From the NCBI GenBank assembly GCA_963714875.1, contig CAVQQI010000011.1, positions 372,001-436,000 of the forward strand: 64,000 bases of DNA, in the 5' to 3' direction. The DNA comes from JBAOHV01 sp963714875. GTDB lineage: Bacteria > Actinomycetota > Acidimicrobiia > Acidimicrobiales > Microtrichaceae. Below are positions 44,792 to 53,570 of the stretch, one piece after another. How positions within the stretch are numbered: position 1 is the stretch's first letter; each line of letters begins with the position of its first letter. Both the position numbers and the translations under genes were made by a program. The notes beneath the pieces were generated by a model. The model was not told where the DNA came from. It ran no database searches and saw nothing but the letters and a program-made list of their open reading frames with translations.

Positions 44792-46521
44792 TGCTGCGTC
44801 GTCGACTCGCCGCACGACGGGCACGTCTCGAGCGCAGGTGGCGCGACGAGCGCGCCGTGGTCCTGGTCTGGTTCGCACTGATGCTGGTGGTGCTGATCGG
44901 CTTCGCCGGGTTCGCCGTCGACCTGTCGAACTGGTGGCTCCAGGCCGAACGGATCCAGCGCTCCGCGGATGCGGGCGCCCACGCCGGCGTCGTCTACCTG
45001 CCCGGCGACATGTCGGGGGCGACCTCGACCGCCCGGGCGGAGGTCGCGAAGAACGGTTACCGCAGCACCGGCGCCAACCAGAACGCGAGCGTCTCGGTGA
45101 CCCAGGAACCGAACCCGAACCGTCTGCGGGTGTCGGTGACCAGCACCGTGCAGTCCTACTTCGTGCAACTCCTGGGCGTCGACGAGGTCACCCTCACCCG
45201 TGAGGCGGTCGCCGAGTACATCGCGCCGGTGCCGATGGGTTCCCCCGAGAACAAGCTCGGCAACGACCCCGCGCGTGGCGACACCTCTGCGCAGTTCTGG
45301 ATCAACATCGCAGGTCCGAACGCCAACAAGTTCTCCGGTGACCGCTACCAGGCGAAGAACTGCCCCTCCCGCGTCGCCAGCTGCACCGGCACAGCCAACC
45401 CGGGCATCCAGAACGACGACTACTCCTTCGACGGCTACTTCTTCGCACTGAAGGTCCAGAACAAGGTGCCGGGCCAGCCGCTCAACGTGCAGGTGTACGA
45501 CCCCGGCATGATCTACGTCGGCGACAGGTGCACCAACGCCACGTTCCCGGATGCAGGACAACTCGCCACGTTGCAGACCTGGTACCCGGACGCTCCGCAG
45601 CGGTACGCGGGCGGGCTGGGACCGTGGTGCACCGGCGACCAGGACATCGCAGGACGCAACACGCAGACCACCTTCATCGTCCGGGCGCCGGACCAGACCC
45701 CGTGGTCGTTCACCGACAACCCGGTCGTCGCCGGGTGCACCACGACCATGCCGGCCTACAACCCCGGCAACAGCGGCAATCCGACCATCTTCCAGTACCT
45801 GAACCCCACCGACGGGGTGCAGGACGACCAGGCCGTCCGCGACGGCCAGGCCCCGTGGACCTTCGCCGAGGTGTTCCGCCAGAACGTGACCATCTGCTCG
45901 ATCCCGGCCAGCGACGTGGTGACCGGCGACTACATCCTGCAGGTCCGGTCCAACGCCACGGCGATCGATCCGCTGAACTACTCGGCGTCGGTCAACCAGG
46001 GTGGCCACAACCGCATGTCGCTGCAGACCGGTTTCGGCACCGCCGGAGTGGAGAACCTGGGCGGGGCGAACGTCTCGATCAACGCGCTCGGCCGGCTGCC
46101 CATCTACGCCAACGCCAATTCCGCATCCACGAACTTCTACCTGGCCCGGGTGCTGCCGTTCGACGCCGGGCGCACGCTGCGCATCAACCTGTTCGACATC
46201 TCCGACGTCGGCGACTCGGGAACCATGAGGATCCTGCCACCGGCGGAGATCGGCGGCACCTTCTCGGGGTGCTCGTTCAGCAACGACATCAACAAGTCGA
46301 TGTCGTACAACGCCAACACCTGCACGCTGACGGTGCCCAACGGCTACTACAACGAACGCACCGTGACCGTGGATCTGCCGATCCCCGACGGCTACACCTG
46401 CAACCCCGCGGTGGGCACGGAGTGCTGGATCACGGTGCTCGCGGACTTCAACGGCCCGGTGAACGACACCACCACGTGGTCCGCCGCCATCCTCGGCAAC
46501 CCGATCCGTCTGGTCGAGTAG
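44791..46521 (+). CDS. TadG-like secreted protein with large unknown C-terminal region
   Basis: This 576-residue protein begins with a basic stretch and a TadG/TadE_N-type helix: RAVVLVWFALMLVVLIGFAGFAVDLSNWW (only its start and end are quoted: RAVVLVWFALM, GFAVDLSNWW). The next ~110 residues match the Flp pilus-assembly TadG N-terminal domain (ADAGAHAGVVYLPGDM, FFVQLLGVDEVTLTREAVAEY). The following ~430 residues are asparagine-, proline- and aromatic-rich, with eight cysteines, a beta-rich profile and no motif I recognise. This large extracytoplasmic region is unusual in length for TadG. ATG 44791 shares its A with the TGA of the TadE gene. It is probably exposed at the cell surface and may be an adhesin or secreted envelope protein. 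Confidence 0.72.
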   Translation: MLRRRLAARRARLERRWRDERAVVLVWFALMLVVLIGFAGFAVDLSNWWLQAERIQRSADAGAHAGVVYLPGDMSGATSTARAEVAKNGYRSTGANQNASVSVTQEPNPNRLRVSVTSTVQSYFVQLLGVDEVTLTREAVAEYIAPVPMGSPENKLGNDPARGDTSAQFWINIAGPNANKFSGDRYQAKNCPSRVASCTGTANPGIQNDDYSFDGYFFALKVQNKVPGQPLNVQVYDPGMIYVGDRCTNATFPDAGQLATLQTWYPDAPQRYAGGLGPWCTGDQDIAGRNTQTTFIVRAPDQTPWSFTDNPVVAGCTTTMPAYNPGNSGNPTIFQYLNPTDGVQDDQAVRDGQAPWTFAEVFRQNVTICSIPASDVVTGDYILQVRSNATAIDPLNYSASVNQGGHNRMSLQTGFGTAGVENLGGANVSINALGRLPIYANANSASTNFYLARVLPFDAGRTLRINLFDISDVGDSGTMRILPPAEIGGTFSGCSFSNDINKSMSYNANTCTLTVPNGYYNERTVTVDLPIPDGYTCNPAVGTECWITVLADFNGPVNDTTTWSAAILGNPIRLVE

Positions 46522-46533
46522 TCGGGATCCGAC
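46521..46533. terminator. weak hairpin after the TadG-like gene
   Basis: GTCGG (46521-46525), a 3-base loop and CCGAC (46529-46533) form a 5-bp stem between the convergent TadG-like and ABC1-kinase genes. Position is the main support. Confidence 0.35.
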
Positions 46534-46545
46534 GACCTGGAGGGC

Positions 46546-48017
46546 TCAGCTGCGGGCGGCGCTCCACTCGGCGATGTCGTGGCCCATCGGCGTCGACGGC
46601 TCGGCGTCGACGAAGGGCCACAGCTCCTCGGCGATGCGTCGCCAGTTGTTGCGTGCGCCGAGGTCGCCGAACAGGGCGTACAGACCCAGGTTGATGCGCT
46701 GGATGATGACCATCGACGGCGGCAGGTTCGCAGCCTTCATGATCTCGGCATGCGGTCCGGTGAGATCGAAGAAGCGTCGGACGGACTCCGAGGAGTACTC
46801 AGGGGTGATCTCCTGCACCTCGTCGACCATCACGAACTCGTAGAAGTGCGTGAAGTAGTCGGCGAGCTCCTCCTCGTCGACGTCGAGGTTCGGGTCCAGG
46901 ATCCCGATGCGCTCCACGATCGCGCGGAAGCGGGCGATGTCGTGGTCCAGGACGATCGCCTGGATCATCTCCTCGAACACCGTCCACCTCGTCGGGGGCG
47001 AACGACTTGCAGAGCCCGAAGTCCAGGAACGTGATCCTGCCGCCCGGGTGGAAGATGTAGTTGCCGGGATGCGGATCGCCGTTGAAGGCGTGCAGCCCGT
47101 AGATCCCTCCGAAGGCGAACCGGAAGAGGCACTCGGCGGTGAGTTGGCGTTCCTCGTCGGACCAGGAGAGCACCTCGTCGAAGCGCGCGCCGTCGACGAA
47201 CTCGCTGGTCAGCACCCGCCCGGTCGACAACTCACCGATGACGTCGGGCACGTGGATGTAGGGGTGCCCTCGGTAGGCATCGGCGAACCGCTGCTGGTTG
47301 GCGGCCTCGTTGCGGTAGTCGAGCTCCTCGAGCAGTCGGTCGCGCAGCTCCCCCACGATCGGGCCCGGATCGAGACCGGGGAACAGCATGCCCATCATGG
47401 AGAACAACAGGTCGGTGTTCTGCAGGTCCGCCGCGACGGCCTCGTCGACGCCCGGGTACTGGACCTTCACCGCGACCTCGACGCCGTCGAGCGTGCACGC
47501 ACGGTGCACCTGGCCGATCGACGCCGACGCGATCGGCACCCGGTCGAAACGCGAGAACACCACGTCGGGCTCGCCGCCCAGCTCGTCGACGATCACCTCG
47601 ACGGACCAGGTCGAACGCCATCGGCGGCGCGTCGGACTGGAGCTGGCTGAGTGCGTCGCGGACCGGCTCGGGCAGGCCCTGGTCCAGGTAGCTGGCCATC
47701 TGGCCGAGCTTCATCAGCGCGCCCTTCATCCCACCGAGCGTCGCCGCGACCTGCTCGGCGGTGCGCAGCTCGAACTCGACGCGGCAGCTCGTCGCGTCGC
47801 TGCTCGGACGCCACCGCGCCACGCGCCTTCATCGCGACGTAGCCCGGACCCGGTGGTTGCGCCGATCCGCGCCATCTGGGCCGTACGACGGGCACGCTCG
47901 GTGCTGAGCACCCGGTCGCGACGGCACGCCACGCACCGCGCCCAGCTGCCGCGCCCGCCAGTCCCAGGGCCCCGACCGTCGATCAGGGCGCGCCGCGACG
48001 CGCGTCGGTCGACCCAT
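46546..48017 (-). CDS. ABC1/AarF-family atypical kinase, about five frameshifts
   Basis: Several frames must be joined to give one protein of about 493 residues. In order from ATG 48017 they read RRDRVLSTERARRTAQ, then YVAMKARGAVASEQRRDEL, FELRTAEQVAATLGGMKGALMKLGQMASYL, DQGLPEPVRDALSQLQSD, EVIVDELGGEPD, the kinase core IASASIGQVHRAC, VAVKVQYPGVDEAV, HAFNGDPHPGNYIF, ITFLDFGLCKSF, and a helical tail ending at 46546. KxGQ, the A-rich loop, HxDPHPGN and the DFG metal site are all present. ADCK/UbiB-type proteins act on isoprenoid lipid or quinone metabolism at the membrane. Breaks fall near 47985, 47852, 47783, 47605 and 46985. The start and first ~40 residues are uncertain. Confidence 0.7.
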
Positions 48018-48028
48018 GGTGGGTCGAC

Positions 48029-48583
48029 TCAGCTCTCGGTGATCGTGATGGACTCGATCACCACTGCGTCCTTCGGCCGATCCTGGGCGCCGGTGGGGAC
48101 CTTCTGGATCTCGGCGAGGACCTCCTCGCCGGAGATGAGCTGGCCGAACAGCGAGTACTGCGGTGGCAGCTGCACCCCGTGGGCGCCGGAGACGATGAAG
48201 AACTGGCTGCCGTTGGTGTTCGGACCGGCGTTGGCCATCGCGAGCGAACCGATCTTGTAGCGGCCCGGAGCCGGCAGCTCGTCAGCGAAGCGGTAGCCCG
48301 GCCCTCCGCGACCGGTGCCCTCGGGGCAGCCACCCTGGATCATGAAGTCGCGGATGATCCGATGGAAGACGAGCCCGTCGTAGTAGTGGTGGCGGGCGAG
48401 GTTGACGAAGTTGTTGACCGTGTTGGGGGCGTCGCCCGCATGCAGGTGGGCGACCATCGTGCCGTGGTTGGTGACGATCTCGGCCTGGTAGCTCTTGGCC
48501 GGATCGATCGCCATCTCGAAGGCGTCGGAGAACTTGGTCTGGTGGGGGGAGGAGCCGTCGGCGGCTGCTGCAGGAGTGGGCAT
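48029..48583 (-). CDS. cyclophilin-type peptidyl-prolyl cis-trans isomerase
   Basis: This 184-residue protein is a cyclophilin that speeds cis-trans isomerisation of prolyl peptide bonds. After a ~20-residue hydrophilic N-terminus it shows the core blocks NTVNNFVNLARHHYYDGLVFHRIIRDFMIQGG and GPNTNGSQFFI (only parts are quoted: NTVNNFVNLA, FHRIIRDFMIQGG, NTNGSQFFI). The active-site arginine in FHR and glutamine in FMIQGG are present. No signal peptide or lipobox is seen, so it is cytoplasmic. The start ATG 48583 has a TAGCAT hexamer six bases upstream. The ABC1-kinase gene follows 11 bases after its stop, probably in the same transcript. Confidence 0.92.
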   Translation of the reverse strand: MPTPAAAADGSSPHQTKFSDAFEMAIDPAKSYQAEIVTNHGTMVAHLHAGDAPNTVNNFVNLARHHYYDGLVFHRIIRDFMIQGGCPEGTGRGGPGYRFADELPAPGRYKIGSLAMANAGPNTNGSQFFIVSGAHGVQLPPQYSLFGQLISGEEVLAEIQKVPTGAQDRPKDAVVIESITITES

Positions 48584-48589
48584 GGGCGG

Positions 48590-48595
48590 ATGCTA
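48590..48595 (-). promoter_or_regulatory. -10 hexamer TAGCAT, leaderless geometry
   Basis: On the minus strand TAGCAT (48595-48590) ends six bases before ATG 48583. The hexamer and spacing are identical to those of the CapA-like gene at 33428. Confidence 0.55.
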
Positions 48596-48611
48596 CCCGT
48601 GTCGGACGTCC

Positions 48612-49858
48612 TCAACGGAAGCCGGCCAGGACCTCCTGTGCTGCGGGCTCGGCAAGGATCAGCACCGCGGCGTCGCCACGCCGCACCCCCTCGACGGGCA
48701 GCACGATCGTGGCCGGATCCGAGCTACCCAGCGTGCGCACCAGCGAGAAGGCCTCGCCCATGCCGAGCCCGGAGTCGACGATCAGCTCCGAGGACATCGC
48801 GTCGGCGACGCGGACCAGGGCGATCGGGTTGCGGGTGGCGCCCACCTCGCTCATGGCGGTGCGCAGGAAGTCCTGCTGACGTTGCTGGCGCCCCAGGTCG
48901 GCGGTGGGTTCCTTGACCTCCTGCCCGTCGATGATCTCGGTGTAGTTGCGGGCCCGGGCGTACGCCAGCGCCTGTTGGCCGTCGAGGGTGACGTCGCCGG
49001 CGGTGGTCACGTTCAGACCGGATCCGGGGTCGAACACCGGGTGGGGGAAGTTGATGGTGACACCGCCCACGGCGTCGACGAGGCCGACGAAGGAGCCGAA
49101 CCCCACCTCCATGTAGTGGTTGACGGGGATGTCCAGGTTCTGCTGCACCGTGCGCACCAGGTTCGCCGGACCCTCGGTTGTAGGCGCCGTTGATGCGTCC
49201 CATCTCGCCGGTGTCCGCGATCTCGACCCAGAGGTCACGCGGGATCGACATCATCGAGGACCCGTCGGGGGTGGTCCGCAACACGATGAGCGTGTCCGAG
49301 CGGGTGCCGGTGACACCCGACTCGCCCTCGGGGTCGAACTCGCTACGAGAGTCGGAACCGACCAGCAGGTAGTTGCGCACGTCGCCGCGGACCGGATCCA
49401 GCACATCGGTCAGGTCGATCTTCTCGATGCGGTCATAGGTCGAGCGGGCCCACAGGAACCCCGCCAGCAGCGCGACGACGAGGAGCACCGGGATCACCAT
49501 CAGCCATCTGGCCCGGCCCCGGCGGCGCGGCCGTGGCGCACGCTCGTCGGGCCGCGGCGGAGGAGCGGGCCGACGAGGCGGGCCGGGGGTGCCCGGATCG
49601 GTACGGGGCGGGGCCGGTCTCGGCCGGGCAGGCGACGGCTGGGACGGCGACGGCTGGGACGGCGTCCGTTGCCGGGGTGCCGGCTGGGACGGCACACGCT
49701 GTGGTGCACGCCCGGCGGGACGCGACGGCGTCGCCGGGAGTTGGAGCCCCACCGGGACTCGGCACGAAGAACTGGCGACCCGGACCCGCGGAACGAGGTT
49801 GCCCGCCGGCTCGCGGGGGTCGGTCGCCGTGACGATCCGGCGGTACCTGTGAGGGCAT
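48612..49858 (-). CDS. LCP family (LytR-CpsA-Psr) protein, two frameshifts
   Basis: This protein of about 416 residues begins at ATG 49858 with a proline/arginine-rich cytoplasmic tail (MPSQVPPDR...), shifts frame near 49745 within the linker, and reaches one membrane helix (WLMVIPVLLVVALLAGFLWA). The LCP domain then reads YLLVGSDSRSEF, GTRSDTLIVLRT, SIPRDLWVEI and GRINGAYN. It breaks near 49183 and continues as EGPANLVRTVQQNL, YARARNYTEIIDGQE and VRVADAMSSEL to 48612. The catalytic arginine and aspartate blocks are visible. LCP enzymes attach glycopolymers such as arabinogalactan or teichoic acids to peptidoglycan, outside the membrane. That would fit the surface-glycan locus. The start at ATG 49866 in another frame is less likely, since its tail looks less coding. 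Confidence 0.8.
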
Positions 49859-49918
49859 TTCGACATTGTGGCCCGACTCCCCCGTCGCATCGGTGCATCT
49901 GGCGGTCCGCGGCGTAGC

Positions 49919-50623
49919 GTGTCGACCATCACCGTGACCCCCGACGACACCGACACCGCTCTCGAGACCAACTCCTACGCGATCTCGTACCGCCTGCTGG
50001 GCGATCGTCCCGCAGCCCGCGCGGTGTCGGCCATCGCAGCTGAGCGCCTGCGCCAGGCCGGCGGCATGAACCGGCCCGACTGGATGTACCTCCTGGTCGA
50101 GTTCACCCTCGACCAGACCGTCGAGCCCGGTGTGCTGGCGGTCCGTCCGAGCGAGGACGACCCGTACACCGGCCTGCGCACCGCGCTGCGCCGCCGTCTC
50201 GAGCGGGCAGCGCCCGACGAGCGTGTCGCCGGGTCGCTGATCCACCTCGCCGGCTACCCGGCCGACATGATCGCCGGGGTCGTGCACCGCACGCCCGAGC
50301 AGACCGTGCAGTTGGCGGGCATCCTGGCGCCACCACCCGGGGTGGACTACCGGGATCTGGGCGACCCCGAGCTGACCCGACGCGTCCCGGCGAAGGTCGC
50401 CGCCGCCCCGGCGCGGCGTCGACCGCACTGGACGACGCTCGTCGCCCTCGCGGCGGTGCTGGCCGTGGTGCTCGCCGCGACCCAGATCACCGGCCCGCGA
50501 CCCACGCTCGGCCCACCGATCGACGAGGGCGCCGCAGCGCTGACCGAGACGCTGACCGACACGGCGGCCGATGGACCGGTCGAGTCGCGGCTCAACGGAA
50601 CGGCTGACCGCTCACCCAACTGA
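49919..50623 (+). CDS. degenerate ECF-sigma-like protein with membrane anchor
   Basis: This 234-residue protein resembles an ECF sigma factor that has lost key parts. Residues about 18-45 (SYAISYRLLGDRPAARAVSAI) match the region 2 helices (typical form YRLLGDRAEAEDV). Residues about 98-130 (PDERVAGSLIHLAGYPADMIAGVV) match the region 4 helix-turn-helix, without the basic recognition residues expected for DNA binding. A membrane helix follows (TTLVALAAVLAVVLAAT, about residues 171-190) and a short polar tail. The best start is GTG 49919, though the frame opens at 49868. It is divergent from the LCP gene by about 60 bases. An anti-sigma or sensor-type role is possible. The resemblance is by eye only. 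Confidence 0.5.
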   Translation: MSTITVTPDDTDTALETNSYAISYRLLGDRPAARAVSAIAAERLRQAGGMNRPDWMYLLVEFTLDQTVEPGVLAVRPSEDDPYTGLRTALRRRLERAAPDERVAGSLIHLAGYPADMIAGVVHRTPEQTVQLAGILAPPPGVDYRDLGDPELTRRVPAKVAAAPARRRPHWTTLVALAAVLAVVLAATQITGPRPTLGPPIDEGAAALTETLTDTAADGPVESRLNGTADRSPN

Positions 50624-51194
50624 CCAGCGAGTGCCGGGTCCCCCGCTCCAGCGGTGTGACCCGGTGGTACTCGAACGCCGGGAAGACCACCGCCGTCCCC
50701 TGCTGTCGGGTCATCCGACGGAACTCGGCGAGCTCATCGCGGTCGTAGTCCTCCACCACCTGGAACAGCTCCAGCGCCGCACCGACGTAGTCGTCGGGGT
50801 CGCTCAGCTGCACCACCACCGAGAGCTTCCGATGTGCGACCGGACCGTCGAGCCCGTCCTGGTGCCAGGTGTAGAAGGATCCCTTGCGGTGGTACGTCGT
50901 GAACTGCAGGTCCTCGTCCACCCCCGACAGGTCGAACCCGTAGCGCTCGTTCGCATCGTCGGCCACCGCCGCGATCCGCTCAGCGATCCACGCCGTGTCG
51001 TCGCCAGCGGGGATCCAGGCGATCCTGGCGTCACGCACCGCGTGGTCGGTCAGCGGGGCGGCGTCGCCTTCGAGCGCGCCCTCGCTGTCGGTGAGTTCCA
51101 GGCCCAGCGCCACGATGCGTTCGCACTCGGTCGCGCTGAACACCCCGGGGTGCACCTCGTGGGTCTCGTACGGGCCCCGCGCCGCGGCAGGCAT
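50592..51194 (-). CDS. 2-oxoglutarate/Fe(II)-dependent oxygenase
   Basis: This 200-residue protein belongs to the prolyl-4-hydroxylase/PiuC-like 2OG-Fe(II) oxygenases. The double-stranded beta-helix carries the iron ligands in WHQDG (His and Asp, near residue 115) and in FEYHRVTP (distal His). An arginine six residues later (RGTRHSLV) would bind 2-oxoglutarate. It hydroxylates a protein or small molecule using oxygen and 2-oxoglutarate. ATG 51194 abuts the stop of the upstream aldehyde dehydrogenase gene, so the two are probably cotranscribed. Its 3' end overlaps the convergent sigma-like gene by 32 bases. The substrate is unknown. Confidence 0.82.
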   Translation of the reverse strand: MPAAARGPYETHEVHPGVFSATECERIVALGLELTDSEGALEGDAAPLTDHAVRDARIAWIPAGDDTAWIAERIAAVADDANERYGFDLSGVDEDLQFTTYHRKGSFYTWHQDGLDGPVAHRKLSVVVQLSDPDDYVGAALELFQVVEDYDRDELAEFRRMTRQQGTAVVFPAFEYHRVTPLERGTRHSLVSWVSGQPFR

Positions 51195-52664
51195 TCAGTC
51201 GGCGCTGTAGAACACGGTCTTGGACTCGGTGTAGTGATCGAGCGCGGTCGGCCCGAGCTCTCGTCCCAGCCCGGAGCGCTTGAAGCCGCCGAAGGGCATC
51301 TCGTAGCGGACGCTGCGGTTGGTGTTGACCGACATGACACCGGTGCGGACCGCCGCCGTCACACGCATCGAACGTCCCACGTCGCGGGTCCACAGCGTGC
51401 CCGACAGGCCGTACTCGCTGTCGTTGGCGATGCGGATGGCATCGGCCTCGTCGTCGAACGGGATGACCGACAGCACCGGACCGAAGATCTCCTCGCGGGC
51501 CACGCGCATGCTGTTGTCGACGTTCGCCACGACCGCCGGGCTCAGGAACCAGCCCGGCCCGCTGGCGTCGCCGCCCACGAGCACCTCGCCACCCTCGCTG
51601 CGTCCGATCGCGAGGTAGTCCAGCGCAGTGGCCCGCTGCGGACTCCGAGATCATCGGGCCGATCTCGGTCGATTCGCTGGTCGGGTCACCCACGACCAGC
51701 TGCCGGGTCCGCTCCGCCACCCGGGCGACGACGTCGTCGTAGACCGACCGCTCGACCAGCAGGCGGCTGCGCGCGCAGCAGTCCTGTCCGGCGTTGGCGA
51801 ACACCGAGTACGGGATCGCGTCGACCGCCACGTCCAGGTCCGCGTCCGCGAACACGATCGCGGCGGACTTGCCGCCGAGCTCCAGCGAGACCCGCGTCAT
51901 GTTGTCCGCGATCCGGCGCAGGATGCCGGCGCCGGTGCTCGAGTCGCCGGTGAAGGAGATCTTGTCGACCCGTGGGTCACCCACCAGGGCGTCGCCGACG
52001 GTGGCGCCGGGACCGGCCAGGACCGACACCGCGGCCGCAGGCACCCCGGCCTCCACCAGCAGCTGGCCCAGCTTCAGCGCAGTCAGCGGGGTCAGCGATG
52101 CCGGCTTGAGCACGACCGGGTTGCCCGCCGCGAGTGCGGGGGCCAGCTTCCAGGTGGCGATGAGCATCGGGAAGTTCCACGGCACGATCAGCCCGCACAC
52201 CCCGACCGGGACGCGCATCACCACGCCCAGTCCGACGTCGGGGGTCGGCACCACCGAGCCGAGGTGCTTGTTCGCCGCGCCGGCGTAGTACTCGAACACG
52301 TCGGCCATCGCGCCCGCCTCCCACCGGGCGTCGTCGATCGTGTGACCGGCGTCTGCGACCTCGAGCTGTGCGAACTCCTCGAGTCGTTCACGGATGAGCG
52401 TGGCCACCGCCATGAGCACGTGGCCCCGGTCGGTCGCGCTGACCGATGACCACGCGGCGGACTCGAACGCTCCCCGGGCGCTGCGCAGCGCCGCGTCCAG
52501 GTCCTCGGCGCCGGCCTTCGCGACCTGCGCGAGGGGCTCGCCCGTCGCAGGGTTCGACGTGGTGAACGTCGCCCCGTCGGCAGCGGGACGTAGCTCGCCG
52601 CCGATCAGCAGCTGGGCGGTCGGCGGAGTCGGCGTGGCGGTCGGGTGGCGGTCGCATCGGACAT
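51195..52664 (-). CDS. aldehyde dehydrogenase, two frameshifts
   Basis: This NAD(P)-dependent aldehyde dehydrogenase has about 490 residues. From ATG 52664 it reads MSDATAT, then changes frame (adding one base near 52645) into [20 protein letters not shown]. The core follows: [50 protein letters not shown] and [13 protein letters not shown], with the catalytic cysteine. A second break near 51640 joins MISESA to RATALDYL and the C-terminal [13 protein letters not shown] and [18 protein letters not shown] 52664 follows a TACACT hexamer by eight bases. The upstream neighbour is a divergent SDR, and a glutamine-synthetase-like gene is next, a set seen in amine catabolism. Substrate is inferred to be an amine-derived aldehyde. 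Confidence 0.85.
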
Positions 52665-52738
52665 GGTCGCCGAGTGTAGGAGTGGTCGCGGCAGCGCTGA
52701 CTACGCTGCGCCGGACCTCGATCACAGGAGCACACGAC

Positions 52739-53509
52739 ATGGCACGTCTGGACGGCAGGGTGAGCCTGATCACCGGCGCATCTGCGGGGCTCGGGCGGGT
52801 CGCCGCCGAGCTGTTCGCCCGAGAGGGATCCAGGGTGGTCGTGGCCGATCTGGCCGACGGCGCCGACGCCGTCGAGGCCATCCGTGCAGCCGGCGGCGAG
52901 GCCAGCTACGTGCACTGCGACGTGACCGACGAGGCCTCGATCGCCGCCGCGGTCGCGCACACCGTGGACGCCTTCGGCGGGCTGCACGTGCTCTACAACA
53001 ACGCGGGCGTGTCGCTGGCCGACGACGACGGCCCGGAGAACACCCCGACCGAGGTGTGGGACACCACCCTCAACGTCAACGTCACCGGGCTCGCGCTGTG
53101 CTGCAAGCACGGCATCCCGGCCATGTTGGACTCGGGCGGCGGTTCCATCGTGAACGTCGCCAGCTTCGTCGCACACCTCGGCGCGGCCACCCCGCAGATC
53201 GCGTACACGGCATCGAAGGGAGCGGTGCTGTCGATGACCCGAGAGATCGCCGTGATGTACGCGCGGCGCGGCATCCGGGCCAACGCGCTGTGCCCCGGTC
53301 CGGTGCTCACACCGCTGTTGGCCAAGTACCTGGCGGACGACGAGGCTCGCGAGCGACGCCTGGTGCACGTCCCCATGGGCCGGTTCGGCGAGGGCATCGA
53401 GATCGCGAACGGCGCCCTGTTCCTGGCCTCGGACGAGTCGTCGTTCATGACCGGGCAGTCGTTGCTGGTCGACGGTGGCATCACCGCCGCCTACACCACG
53501 CCCCAGTGA
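52739..53509 (+). CDS. short-chain dehydrogenase/reductase (SDR)
   Basis: This 256-residue oxidoreductase is a classical SDR. The N-terminal NAD(P)-binding motif is TGASAGLGRVAAELFA, followed by the acidic D (VVVADLADG), which suggests NAD preference. The structural NNAG is at YNNAGVSL, and the active site has Ser (VNVASFVAHLG) with YTASK (Tyr and Lys). The C-terminus reads MTGQSLLVDGG. ATG 52739 has an ACAGGAG ribosome site, and TACGCT (52702-52707) is a plausible -10. It is divergent from the aldehyde dehydrogenase, and the glutamine-synthetase-like gene starts 61 bases after it. It probably oxidises an alcohol; the substrate is not known. Confidence 0.9.
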   Translation: MARLDGRVSLITGASAGLGRVAAELFAREGSRVVVADLADGADAVEAIRAAGGEASYVHCDVTDEASIAAAVAHTVDAFGGLHVLYNNAGVSLADDDGPENTPTEVWDTTLNVNVTGLALCCKHGIPAMLDSGGGSIVNVASFVAHLGAATPQIAYTASKGAVLSMTREIAVMYARRGIRANALCPGPVLTPLLAKYLADDEARERRLVHVPMGRFGEGIEIANGALFLASDESSFMTGQSLLVDGGITAAYTTPQ

Positions 53510-53570
53510 GCACCGCCACGCTGACGACCCCGGCGGGTACCGTCGGGCGCACACGATCCAGGAGCAGCAC

